A stretch of DNA of 64,000 nt from the NCBI RefSeq assembly GCF_026151205.1, contig NC_087078.1, positions 3,288,675 through 3,352,674 on the forward strand, read 5' to 3'. Shown piece by piece: positions 46,897 to 55,560 of the stretch. Below the pieces are notes generated by a model. The model was not told the DNA's origin, made no database searches, and saw nothing but the letters and a program-made list of their open reading frames with translations. The DNA is from Bolinopsis microptera. Its lineage: Eukaryota; Ctenophora; Tentaculata; Lobata; Bolinopsidae. Positions within the stretch are counted from its first letter, which is position 1; each line of letters opens with the position of its first letter. The position numbers and the translations under genes were made by a program.

Positions 46897-46992
46897 TCAT
46901 TCCCGAAGTAATTTTATATCATATGGTTCGAACAACATGTCTTCTTTTAACCCAACTCTTCGGCACCCATCCAAGAAAAACTGTACATTTTC
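46897..46992 (-). CDS. CH domain central exon
   Basis: Starts at acceptor ATTATTTACAG and encodes ENVQFFLDGCRRVGLKEDML then FEPYDIKLLRE. This is the NI-x-x-FL-x-x-C-x-x-x-GL...LF-x-P-x-D signature of CH domains in LMO7/LIMCH1. The best donor (GTGAGT) follows a TGA, giving 96 nt and phase 0, while the next exon needs phase 2. So there is a one-base problem: sequence error, real damage, or an unusual splice site. Confidence 0.75.
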   Translation of the reverse strand, partial: ENVQFFLDGCRRVGLKEDMLFEPYDIKLLRE

Positions 46993-47901
46993 CTGTAAAT
47001 AATTTCAAACATTTCAAGTCTCGTAATGCAAAAAAACAAGAAACTGCTAAAACAGATTAAAAAAGAAAACAACTATAACTCAACTATGACTTATGAGTAA
47101 CTAACTAAAAGTCAAAATTAGTGAACAAATTATCCTATTATGAACATTTTATAAGGATGACAGGAAAATTTCCTTCACTGTTTCGAATGAATTTTTTCTT
47201 CAATAACCTATTAATGAGTTCAATCATCAATGTAGATGGTACAAGACACGATTGAGGTATTTCCAAAAAAAGCTTTGATAAACGGAAAGAGATTTTGGAA
47301 GATTTTGATGCTATGAAAATTTTGAATATGTCCTACCAGTAGGACATTTTCAAATCTCAGCTTTCCGCGACCCAAATTTCACTGTTTTGACTGAATTTTT
47401 CTTGAATGACCATCTTACAAGGTCACTGAGGTGGTCACAAAACACCATTGAGGTACTTAAAGTTCTACTCCCAAAGAAAACTTTGAATAAACGGAAAATC
47501 ATCAGAATATAAAAAGAGATTTTGGAAGATTTTTGAAGAGGAGCTTTTCTGCCATCCCCTTGACCGAAATTTCGAGGTTTTGACTGAAATTTTTACCACT
47601 GATTAATCAGTGAGGTCGGTGAAAGTGACACAAGTCGCCATCAAGGTACTGGAAGCAGTATATCCGGAGAAAACTTTGATGCTATAAAAAATTTTGAATA
47701 TGTCCTAACAGTAGGACATTTTCAGATTTCCGCGACCCAAATTTCACATATTAGGCAGGATTGGCGATTAATTTTTGCAGGAATCAGATACTGGAAGCTG
47801 AATTTGTGGAGAAGCTTCAATGAAACTTTGCAAGGTAACTTGTTCACTTATTCTATTCACAGTATAATCACACTTAATATCAGTCTAGAAGCTTTACTCA
47901 C

Positions 47902-47971
47902 AAGCCAGGTAATCGGATTTCTCCCTACGTTAACAAATGGGATGGTGTTTGGAATGACTTTGTTTATGATC
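47902..47971 (-). CDS. CH domain exon (part)
   Basis: 70-nt exon from acceptor ATCAATTTCAG to donor GTGAGT; one leading base then 23 codons reading IINKVIPNTIPFVNVGRNPI and TWL. It corresponds to the LINKLxPG...segment before the ENVQFFL exon and joins it in phase. Earlier exons would lie above 48 kb, in the damaged block or beyond. Confidence 0.65.
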
Positions 47972-48059
47972 CTGAAATTGATGAATTACCACTAAAATTG
48001 ACGGTTCACCTCCATATGCAAATTGACTAATCGAATAATTTCATGATTTAAAAGAAAAC

Positions 48060-48150
48060 TTGGAGATTAATCAATTATCAGTTAAGTTTGGTAGAGCAAG
48101 AGACGCGAAATCTCGAGGTTCTGGGATCATTCCCAGTTGTCCCTAGTTTT
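48060..48150 (+). other. degenerate tRNA-like / SINE-like stretch
   Basis: AGTTTGGTAGAGC (D-arm-like) is followed at tRNA distance by a foldable AGAGA...TCTC stem and a T-arm-like CTGGG-ATCATT-CCCAG. Position 33 is not T and the acceptor stem does not pair. Probably a tRNA-derived SINE remnant rather than a functional tRNA. Confidence 0.35.
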
Positions 48151-48199
48151 TCAGAGTTAATCATCACATATAGACAGCATGAGAGTAGGGCCTGGCCTC

Positions 48200-50960
48200 C
48201 GAAGTGATTTTAAATTTTCCCAATTTAAAGTTAGTGTTGACCCCCAGTGGGAAAAACGTGGGGCCCCCCACTGCCCTGGGGGGCCCGGGGGGGGGGGGGG
48301 GGGGGGGGGGGGGAAATTGTGGGATTAAATGTGGGACATTTTAATACTAGAAAAACCTATATGTTTTGCCTAGAAAAACACTTTTTTTGTTTTTTTCCCG
48401 GGCTTTATTTTTAAAATCACCTAAATTTGGGAAATTTTCGTTTTATTTTCCCGGGGGAGGGGGGGGGGGGGGGGGGGGGGCCAAAAAAAACCCTTTCCCC
48501 CTGGTTGAGGATTGTTTAAAATTTTACTTAAATTGAAAATTTAAATAGTTTATCCCCTGCTTTGAAAATGCGTCGAAAGCGTTTTCCTTGAAGTCCAAAG
48601 GGTCGTTCCCGGCTTCTTGCTGAACCAGCCGGAAAAATGGGGTTTTAAAGGTTTAAAACCCTACTTTATAAGGATTCTTTTAAAATTAAAAGAGTTGGGC
48701 CCGATAAAGATGGTTGACATGAAACCAGAGAGGAAACGAGGCCCCCCCCAAAATCCTTTGGTGTTTTAAAGTTTTTTGCGAATTTTCCCTGCCATAAACA
48801 CTTAAAATACTATGATCTACCCTAAACCCCAAAAAAAAAGGGGACCCCGTAATATAAAAATTTTAGGGGTTTCCCTAACTAAACAATTTTTCTATTTACT
48901 TTTAAAGGGGTCAAACTATTTTTAAAAAAAAATTTTAAATACAAGTGAAATTTAATAAATGATTTCCCAAAAAATATTCTCCCCTTTTCCTTACCCGGGC
49001 TTTTTAAGAGTTTTTGTCCCTGCTTTCTTGGTGTAAACCCCCACCCCTTTGAAATACTTTTGGTTGTTGTTACATTTCCCAACCTTACCTATTTCAAAAC
49101 TTTTTCATAAGTAACCCTGAAAATTTAAGGGGCCCTTTTTCCTTTTCAAGGGGGGATGCCTAAAATGGGCCTGTGGGGTGCTTTCCCAAAATGGGGCTTG
49201 TACCACGTATTGGAAAAGGGATAAGGGGGAATGTTTTACCCCCCAAACCCCCCAACAATTGAAAGGGGGGGAAGGGGGGGTTAAATTTTTTTTAAAGGGA
49301 AAGGGGGGAAATTGGGCCCAAACCCAAAATTTTAAACCCAAAAACGGGTTAGTACCTCCCAGCCCAAAATTCTGGGGGGGTTTTTATTGACATACTTGGG
49401 GAAACCCCACCAAATTTTTATGTTTTAATAAGGTGTTTAGAAAAAAGGATTGATCCCCATTTGCCTTTGCTTAAAATTAACAGTAGAAGAAATTCCTGAA
49501 AAAAAAGGTTAAATCTAATTCCCTGATCTTTTCCCCTGTATATAAACAATAAATTTAAACAAAAAAAGGACATAATATGTAAAATTTCGAACCCCCTTTT
49601 TTTGGGGTTTTGGTTGGTGGGGGGTTGCCAACAAAGTGGAACGTGTAAGGGGAAACCGGGTGATTTGATTAAAATTTTTTTATAGCAGTTTCTAGACGTT
49701 ACCCTTCAAAAAGGGGCCATTTTTTATAAATTTTAAAATTTAATTTTGATTGTTATTGTTCCCAAGTCTGTAAATGGGGTAAAAGCATAATTAAATTAAA
49801 AATTTTGGAATTTTTATTTAATTTTTTTAAAACCCTTTTCCAAGGGGGGTTAGGGCATTTTAAACCAAAAAAATTTTAATTTGTTTTTTTTAATTTGAAA
49901 TTCTTACCTAGTATTTTTTTTAAAAAGAAGCTGGCCTATAGGTACACGAAAAGTTAAAAAAAGGATTTTTTTGTTTTTTTTGTTGGGACCCTTTAAAAAT
50001 AGGATGCTATGTTTTTTTTGTTTTTAACAAGGAACTTTGTAAAATTTATGAAATTCTAAAGTAAGTGACTTAATGAAATCAAATTTTTACAATAGACTTT
50101 TACCTGGCCCCCAAAACCTTGGGGGCTTTTTTTAAATCAATATTTTTTCCAAAACACTGAATGTGTAGATGTAATTTTAACCCTAATTTTTAAACCAACA
50201 AAAAATTTGGGGGGTGGGTCTATTATTTAAAGGTGTGTCCCCAAACTCTGCAGCGTTGTCCAAAAAGGGCCATTTTTAGATCTAACGTGTTTAAATTTCC
50301 CAAAAAAATTTTTTTAAAGTCCCAAGGCTCCCGGGGCAATAGTAAAGGTTTTTTTAGAATTAGCCTCTGCGGGGAACCCAGTATTATTTCTTGATGCAAT
50401 TATTTTTATCAAAATGTCAATTTACAAAATGTAAAAAAAACCCTAAAATAATTTAAAAACCCAAAAATTTTTCCTTTTTAAAATTTAAATTTTCCCAAAA
50501 ATTTCAAATTACTTGTACTCAAGAAATAAAGTTAAACAATTTACCCAAAAACCCACGGTCACTAGAATTCTCTCAAATGGGAATTTCATTAATCCGCAAA
50601 AAAGTTTTTCCAGAGGTAAACCCTTTAGGGGTCCAGGAGGTTAGTTAATTTTGCTTTAAATTTAACCTTTTAAATTTCCCCAGGGCTTGTGTATAAAGCG
50701 AAATGATTGATATGTTAGATTGATACGATTCTTTAACCCCTTTAAATATAACAACGGTGTATTTTATGTCCCAACACAGGGGGTTTAACATTTTGGGCGG
50801 ATTAAAATTTTCCCAAAGGCAAAACCCCTCCAAAGGTTTGGTGGGGGTTTTATGGAGCAGGGAAAAAAAGGGATAAAAAATTGGGAGTTGGGGAAAGATG
50901 TCGGGGGTAAAGGGGAAAACTGGGGCCCGGGGGGGAATTGGGGGGGTTTTGGGTGGAGAC
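48200..50960. other. homopolymer-ridden block, likely unpolished sequence
   Basis: From about 48200 to 50960 runs of GGGG, CCCC, AAAA and TTTT are several times more frequent than elsewhere, with two G-runs of 20-30 (about 48284-48313 and 48455-48480). No long open frames survive. Known sequence in it (the 5' LTR at 50639-50790) shows many small insertions and deletions compared with its 3' partner, though LTRs of one element start out identical. So the block is best read as low-quality consensus. No other feature can be trusted here. Confidence 0.75.
50639..50790 (+). repeat. 5' LTR of the copia element (noisy)
   Basis: Aligns with 59290-59439: shared CCCAGGGCTT, GATACGATTC, ATATAACAACGG and terminal TTAACA. 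It differs by many homopolymer-type indels. The TG start is not legible. Confidence 0.85.
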
Positions 50961-51064
50961 TACAAAGGTTGCAATTGAATTGTCACTAGAAGAATGGTCA
51001 AAGATAATGGTTGGAACTTTAATCACACATCTAGACCAAGGGTGTTTGAGAAAGACAAAATGAT

Positions 51065-51709
51065 ATGGCCTATGAAAGGTATGTTATTTTTGAAGATATA
51101 AGAAGAAATCAAGATGAAGAAGTCGCAGACTTCATGATTCGTTTTGACCGTGCTATGAAACAAGCTAAAGCTATTGACATTACTTATCCTGATAATTTGC
51201 TTGCTTTCAAATTGATGAGGTCCATGGATCTGAGTGCTGATGAACAGAAAATGATCATGACTGCTTGCACTGATATTAAATATGACTCAATGCAGTCTGT
51301 CATCAAACGTATCTTGGGTGGAAAAACCAGCACATGTGGATCAAATGATATCAAAATTAAGCAGGAGACACAAGAGTCGTTCTATGCCAGACAAGGACAA
51401 AAGAACTACCAAAACTACAGATCAGGGAACAAATTCAGCTCAAATAATAATCAACAGTATTACCCGAACGGTAATCAGCAGCAACATCAGGGCAAGAACA
51501 AGTACATAAATCGAAAGGACAAGTATGGGAACATAATGTTGTGTTTGATATGTGATTCAAAGTATCATTTGGTGCGAGAATGCCCACGCAAAAGTACACC
51601 ATCCTTCTTTACACGCTCAGTCCAAGGAGAGCTGGAAAGTGAACCTAATCTGGAGAGGCAACTTGGTTCCAAACCGGCTACTAGCCGGCACTTAGAAAGT
51701 GGTCACTAG
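51065..51709 (+). CDS. copia gag (C-terminal part), capsid + zinc knuckle
   Basis: 214 open codons. Residues ~1-90 carry a gag pattern of copia elements (YERYVIFEDIRRNQDEEVAD then FMIRFDRAM...DNLLAFKLMRSM). A Q/N-rich stretch follows, then the nucleic-acid-binding CX2CX4HX4C knuckle at C160, C163, H168, C173. Gag packages the RNA into virus-like particles. The listed ATG is probably internal: recognisable gag continues upstream into the noisy block with broken frames. The last ~15 codons come from the adjacent minisatellite, so the natural C-terminus has been replaced. Confidence 0.85.
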   Translation: MAYERYVIFEDIRRNQDEEVADFMIRFDRAMKQAKAIDITYPDNLLAFKLMRSMDLSADEQKMIMTACTDIKYDSMQSVIKRILGGKTSTCGSNDIKIKQETQESFYARQGQKNYQNYRSGNKFSSNNNQQYYPNGNQQQHQGKNKYINRKDKYGNIMLCLICDSKYHLVRECPRKSTPSFFTRSVQGELESEPNLERQLGSKPATSRHLESGH

Positions 51710-52445
51710 CCGGCTACTAACCGGCTACTAACCGGCTAGTAACCACCAAGTGGCTACTAACCGGCTACTAACCGGTCACTAGCCGGCTCTTAATCGGACC
51801 TACTAGTAGCCGGTTCCAAACCGGCTACTAGCCGGCACTTAGAAAGCGGTCACTAGCCGGCTACTAACCGGCTACTAACCGGCTAGTAACCACCAAGTGG
51901 CTACTAACCGGCTACTAACCGGTCACTAGCCGGCTCTTAAGCGGACCTACTAGCCGGCACTCGAAAAGCGGTCGCTAGCCGGCTACTAACCGGCTACTAA
52001 CCGGCTAGTAACCACCAAGTGGCTACTAACCGGTCACTAGCCGGCTCTAAAGCGGACCTTCTAGTTCCAAACCGGCTACTAGCCGACACTTGAAAAGCGG
52101 TCACTAGCCGGCTACTAACCGGCTACTAACCGGCTAGTAACCACCAAGTGGCTACTAACCGGTCACTAGCCGGCTCTAAAGCGGACCTTCTAGTTCCAAA
52201 CCGGCTACTAGCCGACACTTGAAAAGCGGTCACTAGCCGGCTACTAACCGGCTACTAACCGGCTAGTAACCACCAAGTGGCTACTAACCGGTCACTAGCC
52301 GGCTCTAAAGCGGACCTTCTAGTTCCAAACCGGCTACTAGCCGACACTTGAAAAGCGGTCACTAGCCGGCTGGTGGGTACTAGCTGGTTAGTAGACGGCT
52401 ACTAACCGGCTAGTACTAACCTGCTCTAGGCGACTCTAAATCAGA
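51667..52445 (+). repeat. CCGGCTACTA minisatellite, left arm array
   Basis: Higher-order array built on CTACTAACCGG/CTAGCCGG words. The unit of exactly 129 bp (starts TTCCAAACCGGCTACTAGCC) repeats at 52065, 52194 and 52323; longer or shortened units occur before that. The same array occurs inverted at about 54490-55370. Confidence 0.95.
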
Positions 52446-52620
52446 CCGGCTATAATTCATTATTGCCAAATAAACAAATTATTTGAAACAAATTATTTGA
52501 AACTTGTTATTTGAAACTTGTTATTTGAAACAAATTATTGAAATGAATTATTTGAAACAAGTTATTTGAAACACGTTATTTGAAAGTAAGTTCCAAAATC
52601 GATTACAACATTTTTATGAA
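52446..52620. repeat. TTATTTGAAAC short tandem array, left arm
   Basis: Repeats of ~13-14 bp (AATTATTTGAAAC / TTGTTATTTGAAAC). Inverted counterpart at about 54345-54470. Confidence 0.85.
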
Positions 52621-52650
52621 AAATAAAAAAATACTGAAAACTGATTACAT

Positions 52651-53154
52651 TCAATTTCTTCGTGGTGGAGGAGCAGTGTAATTGTTTTTGGGCGCTAGGA
52701 CGACGCCTTGGGTACAAAGGGTCCTAAGAGTGGCAAGATTACGGTTGCAGATCTCGTTTGCGAAGGTGTAAACACTAGGAAGTCTGACGTCTCGTAGTTG
52801 CAGCAGTGCGTGTTGGACACCTGGTAGATCAACTTTTGCTGCTTCAGCGATACATCGCTTTCTTGAGAAGTGACTCCGAGAAATGTGTATCTGCTCCAGA
52901 GCGGCAGACTTTGAGAGACCAGAGTTGACTAGCTGCACAACGGCGTCGTATTCCGCTATAACCCCGTCTAAAGAAAATATCCGCCTCGTTCTGCGACCAG
53001 TAGGCAGAGCAGCAGCATTGGGAGCAGGTTGCTGATCAGTAGCAGGTTGGTGTCCAGGAGCAGCTTGCTGAGCAGGAGGTTGAAGAGAATTGGGAGCAGG
53101 TTGTTGATCAGTACACCTGCTCCTAAATGCGATCACTGTGGGTCTACCGGTCAC
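52651..53154 (-). pseudogene. HTH-like C-terminal domain, inverted duplicate
   Basis: Minus-strand frame whose last ~150 codons are nearly identical to the C-terminus of 53289-54287 (GRRTRRIFSLDGVIAEYDAV, then VNSGLSKSAALEQIHISRSH). Its first ~15 codons come from the loop and are unrelated, so this copy lacks a proper N-terminal half. A single noticed residue difference (SRSHFSR versus SRIHFSR) shows that the duplication is recent or kept alike by conversion. Confidence 0.7.
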
Positions 53155-53330
53155 ATCTCCTCAATCTGCCCCAGAAGGACTTACAGTCCCGACCTTCCCT
53201 CCCTCAGATGTACTGCCTGCATTCGGACTGTTAGAAGCGCTTACAGAGAGGACCCAGATTATCTACAGATTATAGTACACATCGATCCGTGCTCCCTGCA
53301 CTCTACACCCACAATTCGACCAAACAGACC
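53110..53330 (+). pseudogene. zinc-knuckle peptide in the foldback loop
   Basis: The plus-strand frame through 53125-53180 reads KCDHCGSTGHISSICPRR, a CX2CX4HX4C knuckle like those of gag proteins, followed by a second pair LRCTAC. It is in a different frame from the proline-rich frame that starts at 53289; one frameshift near 53330-53380 separates them. Likely the N-terminal part of the same ancestral protein. Confidence 0.6.
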
Positions 53331-54287
53331 TATCCCCACCGACTTAGAACCTCTTCTACTTCAAGACCTACCCCACCCCCTCCTCCTCCCACTGTTCCAG
53401 GACTAGCTCCTCGTACCGCTGCTGCTCCTCAACCGCCTCAACCTCCAGCTCCTCAACCTCCAGCTCCTCAACCTCCAGCTCCTCAACCTCCAGCTCCTCA
53501 ACCTCCAGCTCCTCAACCTCCAGCTCCTCAACCTCCAGCTCCTCAACCTCCAGCTTCTCAACCTCCAGCTCCTCAACCTCCAGCTCCTCAACCTCCAGCT
53601 CCTCAACCTCCAGCTCCTCAACCTCCAGCTCCTCAACCTCCAGCTCCTCAACCTCCAGCTCCTCAACCTCCAGCTCCTCAACCTCCAGCTCCTCAACCTC
53701 CAGCTCCTCAACCTCCAGCTCCTCAACCTCCAGCTCCTCAACCTCCAGCTCCTCAACCTCCAGCTCCTCAACCTCCAGCTCCTCAACCTCCAGCTCCTCA
53801 ACCTGCTCCTGCACAGCAACCTGTTACTGATCAACAACCTGCTCCCAATTCTCCTCAACCTCCTGCTCAGCAAGCTGCTCCTGGACACCAACCTGCTACT
53901 GATCAGCAACCTGCTCCCAATGCTGCTGCTCTGCCTACTGGTCGCAGAACGAGGCGGATATTTTCTTTAGACGGGGTTATAGCGGAATACGACGCCGTTG
54001 TGCAGCTAGTCAACTCTGGTCTCTCAAAGTCTGCCGCTCTGGAGCAGATACACATTTCTCGGATTCACTTCTCAAGAAAGCGATGTATCGCTGAAGCAGC
54101 AAAAGTTGATCTACCAGGTGTCCAACACGCACTGCTGCAACTACGAGACGTCAGACTTCCTAGTGTTTACACCTTCGCAAACGAGATCTGCAACCGTAAT
54201 CTTGCCACTCTTAGGACCCTTTGTACCCAAGGCGTCGTCCTAGCGCCCAAAAACAATTACACTGCTCCTCCACCACGAAGAAATTGA
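53289..54287 (+). CDS. P/Q-repeat protein with HTH-like C-terminal domain
   Basis: 332 codons. Residues ~30-50 are proline-rich; ~52-172 are about 24 copies of QPPAP encoded by a 15-bp minisatellite (53444-53806, CCTCCAGCTCCTCAA); ~175-215 are A/Q/P linker. The last ~115 residues are the only complex domain: RRIFSLDGVIAEYDAVVQLV, then a helix-turn-helix-like SGLSKSAALEQIHISRIHFS, and a basic end (TAPPPRRN). HTH modules of this kind occur in transposon-linked proteins of invertebrates, so DNA binding is a fair inference. Start uncertain. It could be an accessory gene of the foldback or a captured host sequence. I cannot name it. Confidence 0.55.
   Translation: MLPALYTHNSTKQTYPHRLRTSSTSRPTPPPPPPTVPGLAPRTAAAPQPPQPPAPQPPAPQPPAPQPPAPQPPAPQPPAPQPPAPQPPASQPPAPQPPAPQPPAPQPPAPQPPAPQPPAPQPPAPQPPAPQPPAPQPPAPQPPAPQPPAPQPPAPQPPAPQPPAPQPPAPQPAPAQQPVTDQQPAPNSPQPPAQQAAPGHQPATDQQPAPNAAALPTGRRTRRIFSLDGVIAEYDAVVQLVNSGLSKSAALEQIHISRIHFSRKRCIAEAAKVDLPGVQHALLQLRDVRLPSVYTFANEICNRNLATLRTLCTQGVVLAPKNNYTAPPPRRN
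53444..53806 (+). repeat. 15-bp minisatellite encoding QPPAP
   Basis: About 24 near-perfect copies of CCTCCAGCTCCTCAA at the centre of the foldback loop. One copy has TTC for CTC (serine for proline). Both strands are open in other frames (EVEEL and RSWRL repeats); these are artefacts. Confidence 0.95.
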
Positions 54288-54489
54288 ATGTAATCAGTTT
54301 TCAGTATTTTTTTATTTTTCATAAAAATGTTGTAATCGATTTTGGAACTTACTTTCAAATAACGTGTTTCAAATAACTTGTTTCAAATAATTCATTTCAA
54401 TAATTTGTTTCAAATAACAAGTTTCAAATAACAAGTTTCAAATAATTTGTTTCAAATAATTTGTTTATTTGGCAATAATGAATTATAGC

Positions 54490-55370
54490 CGGTCTGATTT
54501 AGAGTCGCCTAGAGCAGGTTAGTACTAGCCGGTTAGTAGCCGTCTACTAACCAGCTAGTACCCACCAGCCGGCTAGTGACCGCTTTTCAAGTGTCGGCTA
54601 GTAGCCGGTTTGGAACTAGAAGGTCCGCTTTAGAGCCGGCTAGTGACCGGTTAGTAGCCACTTGGTGGTTACTAGCCGGTTAGTAGCCGGTTAGTAGCCG
54701 GCTAGTGACCGCTTTTCAAGTGTCGGCTAGTAGCCGGTTTGGAACTAGAAGGTCCGCTTTAGAGCCGGCTAGTGACCGGTTAGTAGCCACTTGGTGGTTA
54801 CTAGCCGGTTAGTAGCCGGTTAGTAGCCGGCTAGCGACCGCTTTTCGAGTGCCGGCTAGTAGGTCCGCTTAAGAGCCGGCTAGTGACCGGTTAGTAGCCG
54901 GTTAGTAGCCACTTGGTGGTTACTAGCCGGTTAGTAGCCGGTTAGTAGCCGGCTAGTGACCGCTTTCTAAGTGCCGGCTAGTAGCCGGTTTGGAACCGGC
55001 TACTAGTAGGTCCGATTAAGAGCCGGCTAGTGACCGGTTAGTAGCCGGTTAGTAGCCACTTGGTGGTTACTAGCCGGTTAGTAGCCGGTTAGTAGCCGGC
55101 TAGTGACCACTTTCTAAGTGCCGGCTAGTAGCCGGTTTGGAACCGGCTACTAGTAGGTCTGCTTTAGAGCTCGGCTAATAGCCGGCTAGTGACCGCTTAG
55201 TAGCCGGTTAGTAGCCACTTTGTGGTCACTAGCCGGCTAGTAGCCGGTTAGTAGCCGGCTAGTGACCACTTTTCAAGTGCCGGTTAGTAGCCGGTTGTTA
55301 ATGTGAAGTTGAGGAGCTGTTATTACAAAAGTGGCTACTAGCCGGTTAGTAGCCGGCTAGTAGCCGGTGT
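54490..55370 (-). repeat. CCGGCTACTA minisatellite, right arm array
   Basis: Inverted version of the left array, somewhat longer. It extends ~80 bp beyond the matched arm and has diverged units at its outer end (55290-55370). Confidence 0.95.
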
Positions 55371-55387
55371 TCATATGGTACTGTGCA

Positions 55388-55548
55388 GGGACGTTGCATA
55401 GACGTTGCATAGACGTTGCATAGACGTTGCATAGACTGACCGTGCAGGGAGTGTGCATAGAGTGTTCATTGTGCAGGGACGTTGCATAGACGTTGCATAG
55501 ACGGTTCTTTTGTTGTTGCACGGACGTTGCATAGACGTTGCATAGACT
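55388..55548 (+). repeat. 11-bp minisatellite (GACGTTGCATA)
   Basis: Runs of GACGTTGCATA broken by GTGCAGGGA phrases, just before pol. Its presence means the region between gag and pol holds three separate tandem-repeat types. Confidence 0.9.
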
Positions 55549-55560
55549 GTCAGGTGGTAA

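Larger units (their letters stand above)
51667..55290. mobile_element. ~3.6-kb foldback structure inside copia
   Basis: Left arm about 51667-53112, right arm about 53824-55290, reverse complements over ~1.45 kb; loop ~710 bp. From outside in, each arm has the CCGGCTACTA minisatellite, an array of TTATTTGAAAC-type repeats, and a reading frame pointing outward. Long inverted arms made of tandem repeats recall Foldback/Galileo-type elements, but no transposase is visible. Alternatively the left arm arose by inverted duplication of the right. Confidence 0.85.

Noticed and set aside
49105-49390. Opposed open frames in the homopolymer-rich block.
   Set aside because: Proline/glycine/lysine-rich artefacts of run-length errors.
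51667-52445. CRISPR-like array.
   Set aside because: The repeats are continuous minisatellite without unique spacers, in an animal genome.
53368-53909. Minus-strand frames of EVEEL and RSWRL repeats.
   Set aside because: Other-frame readings of the 15-bp minisatellite. The plus-strand QPPAP frame alone leads into a complex domain.
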